Shown here piece after piece: positions 1 through 11,680 of a stretch of DNA of 64,000 nt. The notes beneath the pieces were generated by a model. The model was not told the DNA's origin, ran no database searches, and saw nothing but the letters and a program-made list of their open reading frames with translations. Both the position numbers and the translations under genes were made by a program. This DNA comes from Sphaerospermopsis sp. SIO1G1. GTDB taxonomy: Bacteria; Cyanobacteriota; Cyanobacteriia; Cyanobacteriales; Nostocaceae. The stretch covers positions 62,001-126,000 of the forward strand of contig JAAHFX010000001.1 in NCBI GenBank assembly GCA_010672785.1, given 5' to 3'. Each line of letters begins with the position of its first letter. Position 1 is the stretch's first letter.

Positions 1-493
1 TAATTACCATACGCTGCAAAGATAAACCTTGAGAACGGAGAATCCGGTTGAGATCGTCGTAGGCCTCTAAATTATCTGGATCAACCATTGCCACCAAGAC
101 ATAAGGTGGGTTTTGTTCTTCCCGCTTCACCAAAGGTATTAAACGATGACGGCGACAGACATCCACAGGGATCAAACTATCAATCAAATCTCCGACCGTC
201 ATATCGGCAATTTCATTGACTTCTGGATCGATAGATTCTACGCCATAAAGTATTTTTAGTTCAAATAAATGCTGCTTCTTATATTCTCTCAGAAATTCAG
301 GAGCTAGTTCTTTCCCAGTAATAGACTCCAATACATCTGTCAACATTTTTCCAGATTTACGGCTTTCTGCTAGGGCCTGTCGCATCTGTTCATTGTTGAC
401 GTAGCCAGATTGCACTAACTTGTTGCCAAAAGGCGATAACTCTGTTCTTGTAGTTAGAGCGGTGCTGCGCCGTTGTGGTGATGAGTAAGTCAT
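1..493 (-). CDS. pilB: PilB/GspE-type secretion/pilus assembly ATPase, N-terminal part (truncated by window edge)
   Basis: Reverse-strand translation from ATG at 493: MTYSSPQRRSTALTTRTELSPFGNKLVQSGYVNNEQMRQALAESRKSGKMLTDVLE...; resembles the N-terminal domain of cyanobacterial PilB/GspE; open at position 1. Confidence 0.75.
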   Translation of the reverse strand, partial: MTYSSPQRRSTALTTRTELSPFGNKLVQSGYVNNEQMRQALAESRKSGKMLTDVLESITGKELAPEFLREYKKQHLFELKILYGVESIDPEVNEIADMTVGDLIDSLIPVDVCRRHRLIPLVKREEQNPPYVLVAMVDPDNLEAYDDLNRILRSQGLSLQRMVI

Positions 494-657
494 AAGCAAT
501 GAGTAGGTGATACCTCTTATTACATTATTCCCACAATGTAGTCAATAATTCTCATGATTAGGGTAATAAATTGCAATTTTTACAATCTTATTTGTAAAAA
601 TTTTTATTAATGCTTCTCAGTGATTGATGTTTGCTATTCAGCTTTAGCTGTTAGCCT

Positions 658-697
658 GGAACAGGGAACAGGGAACAGGGAACAGGGAACAGGGAGT
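658..697. repeat. Heptamer STRR (GGAACAG)n
   Basis: ggaacagggaacagggaacagggaacagggaacagggag. Confidence 0.95.
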
Positions 698-819
698 AGT
701 TGGATGGGGATGATTTTTCCTTTGAATCAAAATTAAAGACAGAGTGTAGGATGTAGAGAAAATTAACTTTTGCAAAATCCCAATCCAACATCAGAAAAGC
801 ATCAAAAGCCTGATTGTAG

Positions 820-910
820 GGACTGACAAGAAATAAATTAACCCAATTTCCGTCACCACAATAACAATTTTCTCCTCGTATCCTGCCCCCTGCACCCTGC
901 CCCCTGCTTC
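820..910 (-). repeat. Repeat family F (uninterrupted copy)
   Basis: Reverse complement ATTGTGGTGACGGAAATTGGGTTAATTTATTTCTTGTCAGT matches 36212-36246 + 36347-36360 across the B insertion. Confidence 0.8.
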
Positions 911-1266
911 CTTTTTACCTTCATTTTCATATAGTAAACAAAATCAGTTTAGAGTTACCTGCGATTCCATCCAGGGCAGAAGTCAATCTTGATTTCTGAT
1001 ATATTCGTATAGAAATGGTCGGCATCGGCACGACCTTAAACGGACGAGGAGCAACTTTATACTACTATCGCCAGTGGCAACGCTGCACGAACAGTAGCAA
1101 ATTGCGGTGAACCGTCAATAATCATCAATCTTTCAGATCGGTGAGTATGTCAACTAAAAATACATATAAAATCCACATTACATCTTTATTCCGGAAACAT
1201 AAGTCAAATTTAAAATCTACAATTGCTTGAGGAAGTGCCGTAAAAAGCATCTGGAACGAGTAGATA

Positions 1267-2013
1267 ATGATGGATGAAAATAAACAAGTAAACAACACTA
1301 GCCAAGAATTAGGCGAACCAACAGAGGTAAAGCAAGCAATGAATAGCGACTCCCCAGCCGAAATTAACTCTCATGAATCCGGTAGCGAAGTGACTGAGCA
1401 TGAGGCCACCCAAGCCAATGTGCCGGGAGAACCTGTACTCACAGACGATGATGCTGTCACTGCTGCAAAAACACCGGAAGTAGATACGGCGGTTTTAGAA
1501 CAACTGACTCAGCAAATTGAGTCTTTAAAAGTACAGCTTGATGATCGTAGTACTCAGTACATGCGGATAGCCGCAGATTTTGAGAATTACCGCAAACGCG
1601 TCTCGAAAGAAAAAGAAGAGATGGATACACAGGTAAAAAGAAATACAATTATGGAATTGTTACCTGTTGTAGATAATTTTGAGCGAGCAAGAGCGCACAT
1701 CAAGCCACAAAATGATGGCGAAATGACAATACACAAAAGTTATCAGGGCGTTTATAAACAATTAGTAGATTGTCTCAAACGTATTGGTGTATCACCAATG
1801 CGCCCAGAGGGGCAAGAGTTTGATCCTAATCTACATGAAGCTGTCATGAGAGAACCTACTGATGAGCATCAGGAAGGAACAGTATTAGAAGAGTTAGTAC
1901 GTGGCTATTTCTTAGGCGATCGCGTACTTCGTCATGCGATGGTCAAAGTAGCCTCTCCCAAAGAAGATACTCCCACAGAAGCAGCAGCAGAATCTAGTGA
2001 AGAAAACGGCTAG
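1267..2013 (+). CDS. grpE: GrpE nucleotide exchange factor
   Basis: 248 aa ORF with GrpE core ([19 protein letters not shown]...[11 protein letters not shown]...[10 protein letters not shown]); upstream of dnaK. Confidence 0.95.
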   Translation: MMDENKQVNNTSQELGEPTEVKQAMNSDSPAEINSHESGSEVTEHEATQANVPGEPVLTDDDAVTAAKTPEVDTAVLEQLTQQIESLKVQLDDRSTQYMRIAADFENYRKRVSKEKEEMDTQVKRNTIMELLPVVDNFERARAHIKPQNDGEMTIHKSYQGVYKQLVDCLKRIGVSPMRPEGQEFDPNLHEAVMREPTDEHQEGTVLEELVRGYFLGDRVLRHAMVKVASPKEDTPTEAAAESSEENG

Positions 2014-2537
2014 GACTTTTTCTTCCATGTCTTGACTGACAAATTCTCGATGAAATGATTCAACAATAAGTACGTTAGTCAGAAAGGGTAGGGTTGTGAA
2101 ATATTAGCTACCTGCTAAAATTGATCAGCCCTGCCGTCAACGAATTATATCTAATAATCTATTTTCTTATCAGTGGTAAACATCTGTATAGTTTTATGTA
2201 ATCACATTTTTTACATCAGGGTATACTCATAACAATTGGTGTTAATTTAAGCTACATATGGCTTACCTACTAGATTCCTCAGCTGCTAGAGAATCAATTT
2301 CCTATCTCATAGCTCCAGTCTGTTACAACAGACTAGTGGATTTGCCTAGTGTTTATTCATATTGTGATTACTGTCGCTATGAGCAAGAAACTTGAGTTCT
2401 GCGGTGGACATAAGTTTTACGTTAAGTTGATACCAATGACTCAGAACACAATCTGAACTAATCAACTCTGAACAAAAATCAAAAATACAGTCTGCAAAAA
2501 AATCACGATAACAGCATTTACTAAAAATACTGAAAGT

Positions 2538-4556
2538 ATGGGAAAAGTTATTGGAATAGATTTAGGTACCACTAACAGTTGCGTTGCTGTAGTAGAAGGT
2601 GGTAAACCCCTCGTAATTGCCAACTCCGAAGGGGGACGTACCACTCCTAGTATTGTTGGTTTTGGTAAAAGTGGAGATCTTTTAGTCGGTCAGCTAGCTA
2701 AACGTCAATCTATCACTAATGCTGAAAATACAGTTTACAGTATCAAAAGATTTATTGGTCGCCGTTGGGATGATACTGAATCGGAACGCGCTCGTGTACC
2801 TTATAAGTGTATTAAAGGTCGAGATGATACCGTTGATGTAGAAATTCGTGGTCGTAGTTATACACCCCAAGAAATCTCTTCTATGATCCTGCAAAAACTC
2901 AAGCAGGAGGCAGAAAACTTTTTGGGTGAAGAAGTTACTGAAGCGGTAATAACAGTACCAGCATATTTTACAGATGCCCAAAGACAAGCCACTAAAGATG
3001 CAGGTACTATTGCTGGATTAGAAGTATTAAGAATTATTAATGAACCGACAGCAGCAGCGTTGGCTTTTGGTTTAGATAAGCAAGATGAAGAACAATTAAT
3101 CCTGGTATTTGACTTGGGTGGTGGTACTTTCGATGTTTCTATTCTCCAACTTGGAGATGGGGTATTTGAAGTTAAAGCTACTAGTGGTAATAATCAGTTA
3201 GGTGGCGATGATTTTGATAATGCCATTGTTATGTGGATGTTGGAGCAATTCCTGGAGCAAGAAAAAATCAACCTGGCTGAGGATAAAATGGCTCTGCAAC
3301 GTCTCCGAGAAGCAGCAGAAAAGGCCAAGGTGGAACTCTCCAGTATGGTCAAAACCTCCATTAATTTACCCTTTATCACCGCTGATGAAAATGGGCCAAA
3401 ACACCTGGAAATGGAATTGAGCCGTTCTCAATTTGAAGAACTGACTGCCCATTTAATCACTACTACCATTGAGCCAATGATTCAAGCATTGAAAGATGCT
3501 GATCTTAAGGCTGAGGATATTGACAAAATTATTTTAGTAGGTGGTTCAACCAGAATTCCAGCCGTCCAAAATGCTGTAGTTGAATTTTACAATGGTAAAA
3601 CTCCTGATCGTTCAGTCAACCCAGATGAGGCAGTGGCTTTAGGTGCAGCTGTCCAAGCGGGTGTTTTAGGTGGAGAAGTGGATACATTACTACTTCTAGA
3701 TGTCACTCCTCTTTCTTTAGGATTAGAAACTCTTGGAGAAGTTTTTACTAAAATTATTGAACGCAACACAACTATTCCCACTAGTAAATCACAGATTTTT
3801 TCCACCGCTGTGGATGGACAAAATTCTGTAGAAATTCACGTTCTCCAAGGAGAACGAGCTATGGCACAAGACAACAAAACCTTGGGTAAGTTCCTACTCA
3901 CAGGTATTCCTCCTGCTCCCCGTGGTGTACCTCAAATTGAGGTAGCTTTTGATATTGATGTGAATGGTATTCTCAAAGTTGCGGCTCAAGACAAGGGTAC
4001 AGGTAGAGAGCAAAGTATTCGCATCACTAACACAGGCGGTTTAAGTCAAGCGGAAGTAGAACGGATGCGAGAACAAGCTGAGTTGTATGCAGAGGAAGAC
4101 AAGAAACGTAGAGAACTGATTGAACTGAAAAACAACGCTGATAATCTCATCTTTAGCTATAAAGCTACACTAAAAGATAACAAAGAGTTTATTAGTGAAG
4201 AAGTTCAGGCTTTAGCAGAGGATAAATTAATAGACCTGCAAACAGCAATGAATGACGCTAATATTTCTGTTGAAGCTTTTAAACCAATTATAGAAGAATT
4301 CCAACAAGCTCTCTTCTCTATTGGTGAAGATGTTTACAACCGAGCTAATAGTAGCTCTGGCCATGAATATCAAGATGAGGAAGAACAAACAGAGCAAGCA
4401 GAAACAGTAGTTGCTAACGAAACGGAGGAAAAAATACCAGAGATTTCCTTAACCTTCGTGGAAGAAAGTTCCATAACAGAAACATCAATACCACAATTTA
4501 ATTTTGATTTTGATGAGGATAATACTGCTTCTTCTGACTATGAACAGATAGATTAA
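2538..4556 (+). CDS. dnaK: Hsp70 chaperone DnaK
   Basis: [43 protein letters not shown] motifs; 672 aa. Confidence 0.97.
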   Translation: MGKVIGIDLGTTNSCVAVVEGGKPLVIANSEGGRTTPSIVGFGKSGDLLVGQLAKRQSITNAENTVYSIKRFIGRRWDDTESERARVPYKCIKGRDDTVDVEIRGRSYTPQEISSMILQKLKQEAENFLGEEVTEAVITVPAYFTDAQRQATKDAGTIAGLEVLRIINEPTAAALAFGLDKQDEEQLILVFDLGGGTFDVSILQLGDGVFEVKATSGNNQLGGDDFDNAIVMWMLEQFLEQEKINLAEDKMALQRLREAAEKAKVELSSMVKTSINLPFITADENGPKHLEMELSRSQFEELTAHLITTTIEPMIQALKDADLKAEDIDKIILVGGSTRIPAVQNAVVEFYNGKTPDRSVNPDEAVALGAAVQAGVLGGEVDTLLLLDVTPLSLGLETLGEVFTKIIERNTTIPTSKSQIFSTAVDGQNSVEIHVLQGERAMAQDNKTLGKFLLTGIPPAPRGVPQIEVAFDIDVNGILKVAAQDKGTGREQSIRITNTGGLSQAEVERMREQAELYAEEDKKRRELIELKNNADNLIFSYKATLKDNKEFISEEVQALAEDKLIDLQTAMNDANISVEAFKPIIEEFQQALFSIGEDVYNRANSSSGHEYQDEEEQTEQAETVVANETEEKIPEISLTFVEESSITETSIPQFNFDFDEDNTASSDYEQID

Positions 4557-5017
4557 GGTAATGGGTAGTGGGTAATAAGTAATAGGTAGTGGGTAATGGG
4601 TAAAATAATTAACTAAAATAATTAACTATTGCCAACTTTTGAATTTAGAGACTTCCCTTCCCCGCACCCTGAACCCATATTTCTAAATTTTGCTTTAGTA
4701 CATGGTGGTTTTCCACACCTAATGATACGGTTAGTCCCGCTATGGGATGAGATTATTTTTGTCAGTATAAGTATCACAATTGAAATAGAGACAAATTCAA
4801 ATCGTCTCAATAGTGATGCTGATAAACTCATTGATAGCTTAAGCTTGCGTCTTTATTGTTCCGAATGACTGACATCGCAACTGCTAACTATGATTTGCTG
4901 TTGGTCTTGGTCGAAGGTACAATTAATTTTTAACAAAAATTTAGTTTTGTCTATATTCATTTACCTAACCTGTTTAGGTAAGCTTGCCTTCTTAGTTCTA
5001 ACTTTTACCCTTGGTTT

Positions 5018-6151
5018 ATGGCCCGCGATTATTATGAAATTCTAGGTATCTCCCGTGATGCCAGTAAAGAAGAAGTTAAACAGGCTTATCGCCGTCAGGC
5101 TCGAAAGTATCACCCAGATGTGAACAAAGAACCTGGTGCTGAAGAAAAATTTAAGGAAATTAGCCGCGCCTATGAAGTGCTATCTGAGCCAGATACCCGC
5201 GAACGTTACAACCGTTTTGGAGAAGCAGGGGTATCTGGTGCTGCTGGACAAGGCTTCCAAGATATGGGAGATATGGGCGGTTTTGCCGATATTTTTGAAA
5301 GTATCTTTAGCGGTTTTGCTGGGGGAATGGGTGGACCTGGTACTCAGCGCCGAGCAAATGGACCTGTGCGGGGTGATGATTTAAGGTTAGACCTGAAGTT
5401 AGATTTCCGAGAAGCTGTTTTTGGTGGTGAAAAGGAAATTCGCATCGCCCACTTAGAAACCTGTGAAGTTTGTAATGGTTCTGGAGCTAAACCGGGAACT
5501 CGCCCCCGCACTTGTACAACGTGTAACGGTTCTGGTCAGGTAAGAAGAGTCACGAGAACCCCTTTTGGTAGCTTCACTCAAGTTTCTACTTGTCCTACTT
5601 GTAATGGTACTGGTACTGTAGTCGAAGATAAGTGTGATGCCTGTGATGGTAGAGGGGCAATCCAAAAGAATAAGAAATTAAAAATTACCATTCCTGCTGG
5701 GGTAGATAACGGTACTCGCTTGAGAATTTCTCAAGAAGGAGATGCAGGTCAACGTAGTGGCCCGCCAGGAGACTTGTATGTTTATCTGTTTGTCAATGAA
5801 GATGAAGAATTCCATCGAGATGGGATTAATGTCCTCTCAGAAATCCAATTAAGCTATTTACAGGCGATTTTAGGTTGTCGTTTGGAAATAAACACTGTAG
5901 ATGGCCCGGTGGAGTTAGTTGTACCCGCTGGAACTCAACCTAATACAGTCATGAAATTAGAAAATCGTGGTGTACCCAGGTTAGGTAACCCTGTCAGTAG
6001 GGGAGACCATTTGATCACGATTTTAATTGATATTCCTACTAAGATTACTCAAGAGGAGAGGGAATTGCTAGAAAAACTGGCCAAGATCAAAGGAGATAGA
6101 ACTGGTAAAGGCGGTTTAGAAGGTTTTTTGGGGAGTTTGTTTAAATCATGA
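5018..6151 (+). CDS. dnaJ: DnaJ (Hsp40) with J domain and CxxCxGxG zinc fingers
   Basis: [66 protein letters not shown]. Confidence 0.97.
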   Translation: MARDYYEILGISRDASKEEVKQAYRRQARKYHPDVNKEPGAEEKFKEISRAYEVLSEPDTRERYNRFGEAGVSGAAGQGFQDMGDMGGFADIFESIFSGFAGGMGGPGTQRRANGPVRGDDLRLDLKLDFREAVFGGEKEIRIAHLETCEVCNGSGAKPGTRPRTCTTCNGSGQVRRVTRTPFGSFTQVSTCPTCNGTGTVVEDKCDACDGRGAIQKNKKLKITIPAGVDNGTRLRISQEGDAGQRSGPPGDLYVYLFVNEDEEFHRDGINVLSEIQLSYLQAILGCRLEINTVDGPVELVVPAGTQPNTVMKLENRGVPRLGNPVSRGDHLITILIDIPTKITQEERELLEKLAKIKGDRTGKGGLEGFLGSLFKS

Positions 6152-6405
6152 GTATATCCTCTCTGTTAACTCCTGATGCTCAATTGGACTTGCGGGGTAC
6201 TCCTTGTCCAATTAATTTTGTGAAAACAAAGTTACGTTTAGAACAAATGCCAGATGGCAGTTTATTAGAGGTTTGGTTAGATGGAGGTGAACCCATCGAA
6301 CAAGTTCCTGATAGTTTGACTATGGCAGGTTATAAAATAGAAGAAATTGCTGATTGTAAGGATTATTTTTCTTTGTTTGTACGCTGTCCTGTTGCTGCTG
6401 CATGA
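6148..6405 (+). CDS. TusA/SirA-like sulfurtransferase-fold protein
   Basis: [22 protein letters not shown] motif; start overlaps dnaJ stop by 4 bp (ATGA). Confidence 0.85.
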   Translation: MSISSLLTPDAQLDLRGTPCPINFVKTKLRLEQMPDGSLLEVWLDGGEPIEQVPDSLTMAGYKIEEIADCKDYFSLFVRCPVAAA

Positions 6406-7520
6406 AGGAAAATACTATTTTTAATGGGGAGCTATTAGGTACTGTGTTAGCTGTACAAGCTAATTTTTACCGTGTGCAGTTAGATGAGGGAGTAAGGAGT
6501 CCAGAAGTTATCTCCTATTCTCCCCATCACCCCATTACCCTACCAGCCGATCACCTCACCCTTCTATGTACCCGCAGGACTCGGTTAAAAAAAATCGGTC
6601 AACAGGTGATGGTGGGTGATCGTGTAATTATTGAAGAAGCTGACTGGAATGGGGGTAGAGGTGCTATTGCAGATGTTCTACCCAGAAATAGTCAGTTAGA
6701 TAGGCCTGCAATCGCTAATGTTAATCAAATTCTTTTGGTTTTTGCTGTTGCTGATCCACCTTTAGAACCTTTACAGTTAAGTAGATTTCTGATTAAAGCT
6801 GAATCTACTGGCTTAGATGTGGTTTTATGTTTAAATAAATGTGACTTAATTACAGATACAGAAAAAAAAGACATTGGCGATCGCCTACAAAATTGGGGTT
6901 ATCAGTCAATTTTTATTAGTGTGCAAAATCAAATTAATATTAATGAAATTTCTAACTATTTAAACCATAAAATTACAGTCATAGCCGGGCCTTCAGGGGT
7001 GGGAAAATCAAGTTTAATTAATGAGTTAATTCCTGATGCTAACTTGCGTGTAGGTCATGTTTCGGGCAAATTAGCTCGTGGTCGTCATACCACCCGTCAT
7101 GTAGAATTATTTGAATTACCTAGTGGTGGTTTGTTAGCGGATACTCCTGGTTTTAACCAACCTGATTTAAGTTGTACACCAGAAGAATTAATCTATTATT
7201 TCCCAGAAGCAAGAAAACGTTTGGAATCTGGAAGTTGTAAATTTACTGATTGTTTACATCGAGATGAGCCAGATTGTATAGTTGGTAATGACTGGGAAAG
7301 ATATGAGCATTATTTAGAATTTTTAAACGATGCGATCGCTTATCAAAATTATCTCAAAGAACAATCTGATCCTGAATCTAAATTAAAGGTGAAAGCAAAG
7401 GGAAAAGGTAAAAATCAATATGAACCTAAGTTAGAAAGCAAGAAATATCGCCGAGTTTCCCGTCGTGTGCAAGTTCAGAATTTACAAGATTTAGATTTAG
7501 AAAATGAAGAAGAAATGTGA
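6402..7520 (+). CDS. rsgA: Ribosome small subunit-dependent GTPase RsgA (YjeQ)
   Basis: Circularly permuted GTPase motifs: LNKCDL, AGPSGVGKSSLINEL, DTPGF; C-terminal Cys/His cluster CKFTDCLHRDEPDC; start overlaps upstream stop by 4 bp. Confidence 0.95.
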   Translation: MKENTIFNGELLGTVLAVQANFYRVQLDEGVRSPEVISYSPHHPITLPADHLTLLCTRRTRLKKIGQQVMVGDRVIIEEADWNGGRGAIADVLPRNSQLDRPAIANVNQILLVFAVADPPLEPLQLSRFLIKAESTGLDVVLCLNKCDLITDTEKKDIGDRLQNWGYQSIFISVQNQININEISNYLNHKITVIAGPSGVGKSSLINELIPDANLRVGHVSGKLARGRHTTRHVELFELPSGGLLADTPGFNQPDLSCTPEELIYYFPEARKRLESGSCKFTDCLHRDEPDCIVGNDWERYEHYLEFLNDAIAYQNYLKEQSDPESKLKVKAKGKGKNQYEPKLESKKYRRVSRRVQVQNLQDLDLENEEEM

Positions 7521-7572
7521 AAGTATTACAGGTTAAGGATTTGAGGCGTTCTGAAATTTAAAAAGTGCAATA

Positions 7573-7680
7573 TACAGCAGATTTAGTTGCTATGAGGTAA
7601 AAATCATAAGAGTGAAATTTTTGTGGGGTGGGCATCTTGCCCACCAATAGTGTACCTCATGATATCAAATCCGTTAGCAT
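7573..7680 (+). mobile_element. MITE-like family C element
   Basis: tacagcagatttagttgctatgaggtaa...gtgggcatcttgcccaccaatagtgtacctcatgatatc. Confidence 0.7.
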
Positions 7681-7861
7681 CGGAATGATATGTTTTCCCC
7701 CAAAGTATTAATATTGCAAAGGGAGATAATCAATAAATAATACCGATGCACCCGGAAACGATATGACACTGGAAAGTGCCGTATGGGGATAAGTGCTTAA
7801 AAACTTTGTAATTTTGCACATTCGGGAGATTGAAAAGCAGTTTTTTAATTCTCTCCCTGCT

Positions 7862-7958
7862 CCCCGCACCCTGTTCCCTGTTCCCTGTTCCCTATTCCCT
7901 GTTCCCTGTTCCCTGTTCCCTGCTCCCCGCACCCTGTTCCCTGTTCCCTATTCCCTAA
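7862..7958. repeat. Heptamer STRR (CTGTTCC)n with imperfect units
   Basis: ccctgttccctgttccctgttccctattccctgttccctg... Confidence 0.95.
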
Positions 7959-7990
7959 ATCTTAATTTCATACCCTAATTCAGCAAAGCC

Positions 7991-8893
7991 CTAACTTACT
8001 ATTATTCCTTGAGTATCAATAGGAATAGTCCGGACTGTAGATTTAATCCCTGCTTGTTTCCAAGCATTAGTCATAGCTGTGGCGACTGCTTGTGTATGTA
8101 ATTTATCTGTTAAAGCTAAAAGCGTTGGGCCAGCACCACTAATGACAATACCATAAGCCCCAGCAGCTACAGCAGCTTCTTGAACAGCGTCATAACCGGG
8201 AATTAAAGCTTGACGATAGGGTTGATGTAACCTATCTTGCAACGCAGCTTTTAACCATTCTTCTCTACTGGTAGCTAAACCTCGTAACAATAAACCTAAA
8301 TGAGCCGTATTAAAAATTGCATCAGCATGACTGACTTGTGGAGGTAAAACTTTCCTGACTTCAGCAGTTGATAATTCAAAATCGGGGATTGCCACCACTG
8401 GGATAATATTTCTGTGCCAAGTGATATCACAAATTTCCCAACCTTTACTGCTGGTAGCAGCTAGACGACATCCACCCAAAAAAGCTGGAACAACATTATC
8501 AGGATGTCCTTCCATTGCGATCGCTAACTGTATCACTTCTTTTTCAGATAAAGGCGAACCTGCTAAGACATTAGCAGCAACTAAACCCCCCACAATAGCA
8601 GTGGCTGAACTACCCAAACCCCGCGCCAGAGGAACACCTAAATTAATTTCAATCTGTACACCAGGAGGTGTTTTATCTATATAGCGATATAACTTAGTAA
8701 AAGCCTGATATAACAAATTACTTTCATCAGTTTCTACCTTTTGTGATTCTACACCAGAGGCTTGAATTACTAAATCGCCTGCATTCAGAGTAAATTTCAC
8801 CTCATTATGCAGTTGCAGTGCAGCACCAATACAATCAAATCCAGGGCCTAAATTTGCAGTTGTAGCGGGAACTCTAACAGATACAGTAGACAT
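7991..8893 (-). CDS. thrB: Homoserine kinase (GHMP kinase)
   Basis: VPATTANLGPGFDCIGAAL, PLARGLGSSATAIVGGLVAAN; start set at MSTVSVRVP rather than the ORF-track MFPM. Confidence 0.93.
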   Translation of the reverse strand: MSTVSVRVPATTANLGPGFDCIGAALQLHNEVKFTLNAGDLVIQASGVESQKVETDESNLLYQAFTKLYRYIDKTPPGVQIEINLGVPLARGLGSSATAIVGGLVAANVLAGSPLSEKEVIQLAIAMEGHPDNVVPAFLGGCRLAATSSKGWEICDITWHRNIIPVVAIPDFELSTAEVRKVLPPQVSHADAIFNTAHLGLLLRGLATSREEWLKAALQDRLHQPYRQALIPGYDAVQEAAVAAGAYGIVISGAGPTLLALTDKLHTQAVATAMTNAWKQAGIKSTVRTIPIDTQGIIVS

Positions 8894-9099
8894 TGGGAAC
8901 AATTAAAGATTAAAAATTAAAAATTAAAGCCAAGTTGTTCTATTAGCATCCCACATCAGGAGGACATTAGTTAGGGGATGGAGAAAAAGTCTTGTCGTGG
9001 AGGCTCAGAGGCAGGGTGCATGGTGTCAGAGGCAGGGTGCAGGGGGCAGGGTGCAGGGTGCAGGGAGAGAATTAAAAATTTATTTTCTGTCTCTCTAAG

Positions 9100-9386
9100 T
9101 TGAAAAGTTGCAAGATATTTGAGGATCAGCACTTGAAAAACTTGCACTTTCGGTAAACATTCTTTCCTTCCCAACTCTTGCAAATTTTCTCTGTTCCCTG
9201 TTACAGCAGATTTTGTTGCTATGAGGTACCAATTATAATTATGAAACTCTTTTGGGGTAGGCATTTTGTGTGGGGTGGGCCGGACAGCCTGCCAATAATA
9301 TACCTCATGACACCAGAAAGCTCTGTCAGAGTTCTCTAGTCTCCACAGATCACTCTTTGATGCAAGCAATAGTTATATATGAGCAT
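9100..9386 (-). mobile_element. MITE-like family A copy (minus orientation) interrupted by family C element
   Basis: ttgcactttcggtaaacattctttcc...caactcttgcaaattttctctgttccctg [C] ttctctagtctccacagatcactctttgatgcaagc. Confidence 0.6.
9202..9326 (+). mobile_element. MITE-like family C element
   Basis: TACAGCAGATTTTGTTGCTATGAGGTAC ... TACCTCATGACACCAGAAAGCTCTGT; ~28 bp imperfect TIRs. Confidence 0.75.
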
Positions 9387-9427
9387 TAATTAAACTTTAA
9401 TTTGGAGTTGCTGCGTTACAAAAAATT

Positions 9428-9564
9428 TAGGACTTACATAAAATACAGCATAATTGATTGGAATGAGGTACAGTTTTGCCAGATCAGATGCCCCTACACA
9501 ATATCTTGATAACTCTAGTTTGTACCTCGTTGACCTGAAAAAGGCTGTATGATCGTAAGTCCTA
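9428..9564 (+). mobile_element. MITE-like element with TAGGACTTAC TIRs
   Basis: TAGGACTTACATAAAATACAGC...GAGGTACA / TTGTACCTCG...GGCTGTATGATCGTAAGTCCTA. Confidence 0.7.
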
Positions 9565-9573
9565 TGTTTTCAA

Positions 9574-11262
9574 CTATTTGACAGTAGCTAAAACTTGGTT
9601 CACTTCAACATCTGCAACTTCTGGAGCAGAAAAAGCATTTGCATAAATTCCAGGGCGAGTTTGAGAAATTACAGTGTAGGACTGACGTACTTGGGCATTG
9701 ATAGCTACAGTTGTGGCATCATACATCTGCATTGCTAGTTTAGGATAGAAACCAATACCAATAATCAAAACTAGAAAACAGGCCGCAATAAATACTTCAC
9801 GAGGTTTAGCGTCACTGTAAACAGATTGGTTGGGTAGTAAACAGTCAGTACCAAAACAGGCTGTTCCTTCTGCTGAGGAGTTTTCAGTACCTGAATTATT
9901 GATATCACAGGTTAAAGCTGAACCTTTACCATAGAAAACCTCACGCAGCATGGAAAGTAGATAAATAGGTGTGAGAATTACACCAACTGCGGCTAGGAAA
10001 ACGGTGACTGTACAGAAGGTAGAGCTATAAACATCACTAGTGGTTACACCCACAAACACAGAAAGTTCACCCACAAAGCCACTCATACCGGGTAAAGCTA
10101 AGGATGCCATTGACCCAATGGTAAATAAGGCAAATACTACGGGCATAGCTTGACCAATTCCACCCATTTCTTTCATCATCATGGTATGGGTGCGGTCATA
10201 TGTAACACCAGCGAGGAAGAATAAAACAGAAGCAATTAAACCGTGGGAGATCATTTGTAACATTGCTCCGTTCATACCCAAGTCGGTGAAAGAAGCTAAA
10301 CCTAGTAACACAAAGCCCATGTGTGAAATGGAGGAAAAGGCTAAACGCCGTTTCATGTTGGTTTGGGCAAAGGAGTTTAATGCACCATATATGATGTTAA
10401 CTACACCTAGAGTAGCTAGAACAGGCGCAAAATAAATGTGGGCATCAGGTAAAAGCTGCATATTCAGGCGAATTAAACCATAACCGCCCATTTTTAACAG
10501 TACACCTGCCAAAATCATGGATACAGGGGAAGATGCTTCACCGTGGGCATCTGGCAACCAAGTGTGTAGTGGGAAAATAGCTAATTTGACCCCAAAGGCA
10601 ATAAACAAGCCTGCATATAAAAGTAGCTGTAAACCTAGAGAGTAATCTTGAGTTGCTAAAGTGGTGATATCAAAGCTAATCTTACCATCGCCAGATAATC
10701 CCATTGCAAGGGCTGCGACTAAGATGAAAATGGATGCTGCGGCAGTGTATAGTATGAATTTCGTTGCTGCGTAACGTCGTTTTTGGCCACCCCAAATACA
10801 AACTAACAGATAGACAGGAACTAATTCTATTTCCCAGGCGATGAAAAATAGCATCAAGTCTTTGGCTACAAATACTCCTATCTGTGCTGCATATAACACC
10901 AACATTAGGAAGTAAAATAGTTTTGGTCTGCGGTTAACTTGCCAAGCAGAAAACATTGATAAGGTGGTGACAAAACCCGCCAAAAGTACCAAAGGTGCAG
11001 AAATACCATCTACTGCTACAGACCAATTTAGCCCCAAGGTAGGTATCCAGGCATAATTCTCGATGAGTTGAAAATTAGGATCAGTGGGGTTGTAATGTAG
11101 CCAAAAACCATAACACATTAATGCAAAGTCAGCGATACCCACACCCAAGGCATACCAACGTACTATTTTTCCGTCTTTATCAGGTAATACGGGAATAACG
11201 AAGGATGCGAGGAGGGGAAAAAGGATAATCGCGGTCAGCCAAGGAAATTGTTCCGCTATCAT
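9574..11262 (-). CDS. ndhD: NAD(P)H-quinone oxidoreductase subunit 4 (NdhD paralog) with a Cys/Ser-rich insert
   Basis: 562 aa; [51 protein letters not shown]. Confidence 0.95.
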   Translation of the reverse strand: MIAEQFPWLTAIILFPLLASFVIPVLPDKDGKIVRWYALGVGIADFALMCYGFWLHYNPTDPNFQLIENYAWIPTLGLNWSVAVDGISAPLVLLAGFVTTLSMFSAWQVNRRPKLFYFLMLVLYAAQIGVFVAKDLMLFFIAWEIELVPVYLLVCIWGGQKRRYAATKFILYTAAASIFILVAALAMGLSGDGKISFDITTLATQDYSLGLQLLLYAGLFIAFGVKLAIFPLHTWLPDAHGEASSPVSMILAGVLLKMGGYGLIRLNMQLLPDAHIYFAPVLATLGVVNIIYGALNSFAQTNMKRRLAFSSISHMGFVLLGLASFTDLGMNGAMLQMISHGLIASVLFFLAGVTYDRTHTMMMKEMGGIGQAMPVVFALFTIGSMASLALPGMSGFVGELSVFVGVTTSDVYSSTFCTVTVFLAAVGVILTPIYLLSMLREVFYGKGSALTCDINNSGTENSSAEGTACFGTDCLLPNQSVYSDAKPREVFIAACFLVLIIGIGFYPKLAMQMYDATTVAINAQVRQSYTVISQTRPGIYANAFSAPEVADVEVNQVLATVK

Positions 11263-11680
11263 GTCAATAGAGAGAAATACTTATTTGTTTAATAATGACA
11301 TTGTACTAAACTTTGTAACATTTTCTTCATAAATTTTTACTATATTTATACATAAATAGATGTAATAGTTTTGAAAAACCTATGGAAATAATTGAATGTC
11401 TATATTTTGTAAATACCTGCATAATCTTGTATGTATCTGCATTTAATCATAAAAATAAGTGATGTTTTTTTTGGATATAACTATGACTTGCTGAAAATTT
11501 ATTGTTTTGAAGGCGAATCTGTATTAAAGATGCACCAAATTTATCAGGGAATTAACCGCAGAGGCGCAGAGATCGCAGAGAGTCTGTTAATTTTTTAAGG
11601 GGATAAAAAAACATGATCTTTCTTACTTCAAGCTTCTTGCTTCAACTAGAGGTACTGATAACTGATAACTGATAACTGAA

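Noticed and set aside
1916-1923. GCGATCGC octamer and many others
   Set aside because: HIP1 is a well-known abundant cyanobacterial motif, not specific here
4622-4868. Opposed ORFs in the dnaK-dnaJ gap
   Set aside because: Short, mutually antisense and without motifs; likely chance
7708-7978. ORFs on both strands (74 aa and 61 aa) over the CTGTTCC repeat
   Set aside because: Translations are pure heptamer-repeat peptides (NREQGTG..., FPVPCSL...); artefacts of the STRR
8971-9369. 132-aa minus-strand ORF
   Set aside because: Covers family A and C repeats and STRR; composition not protein-like
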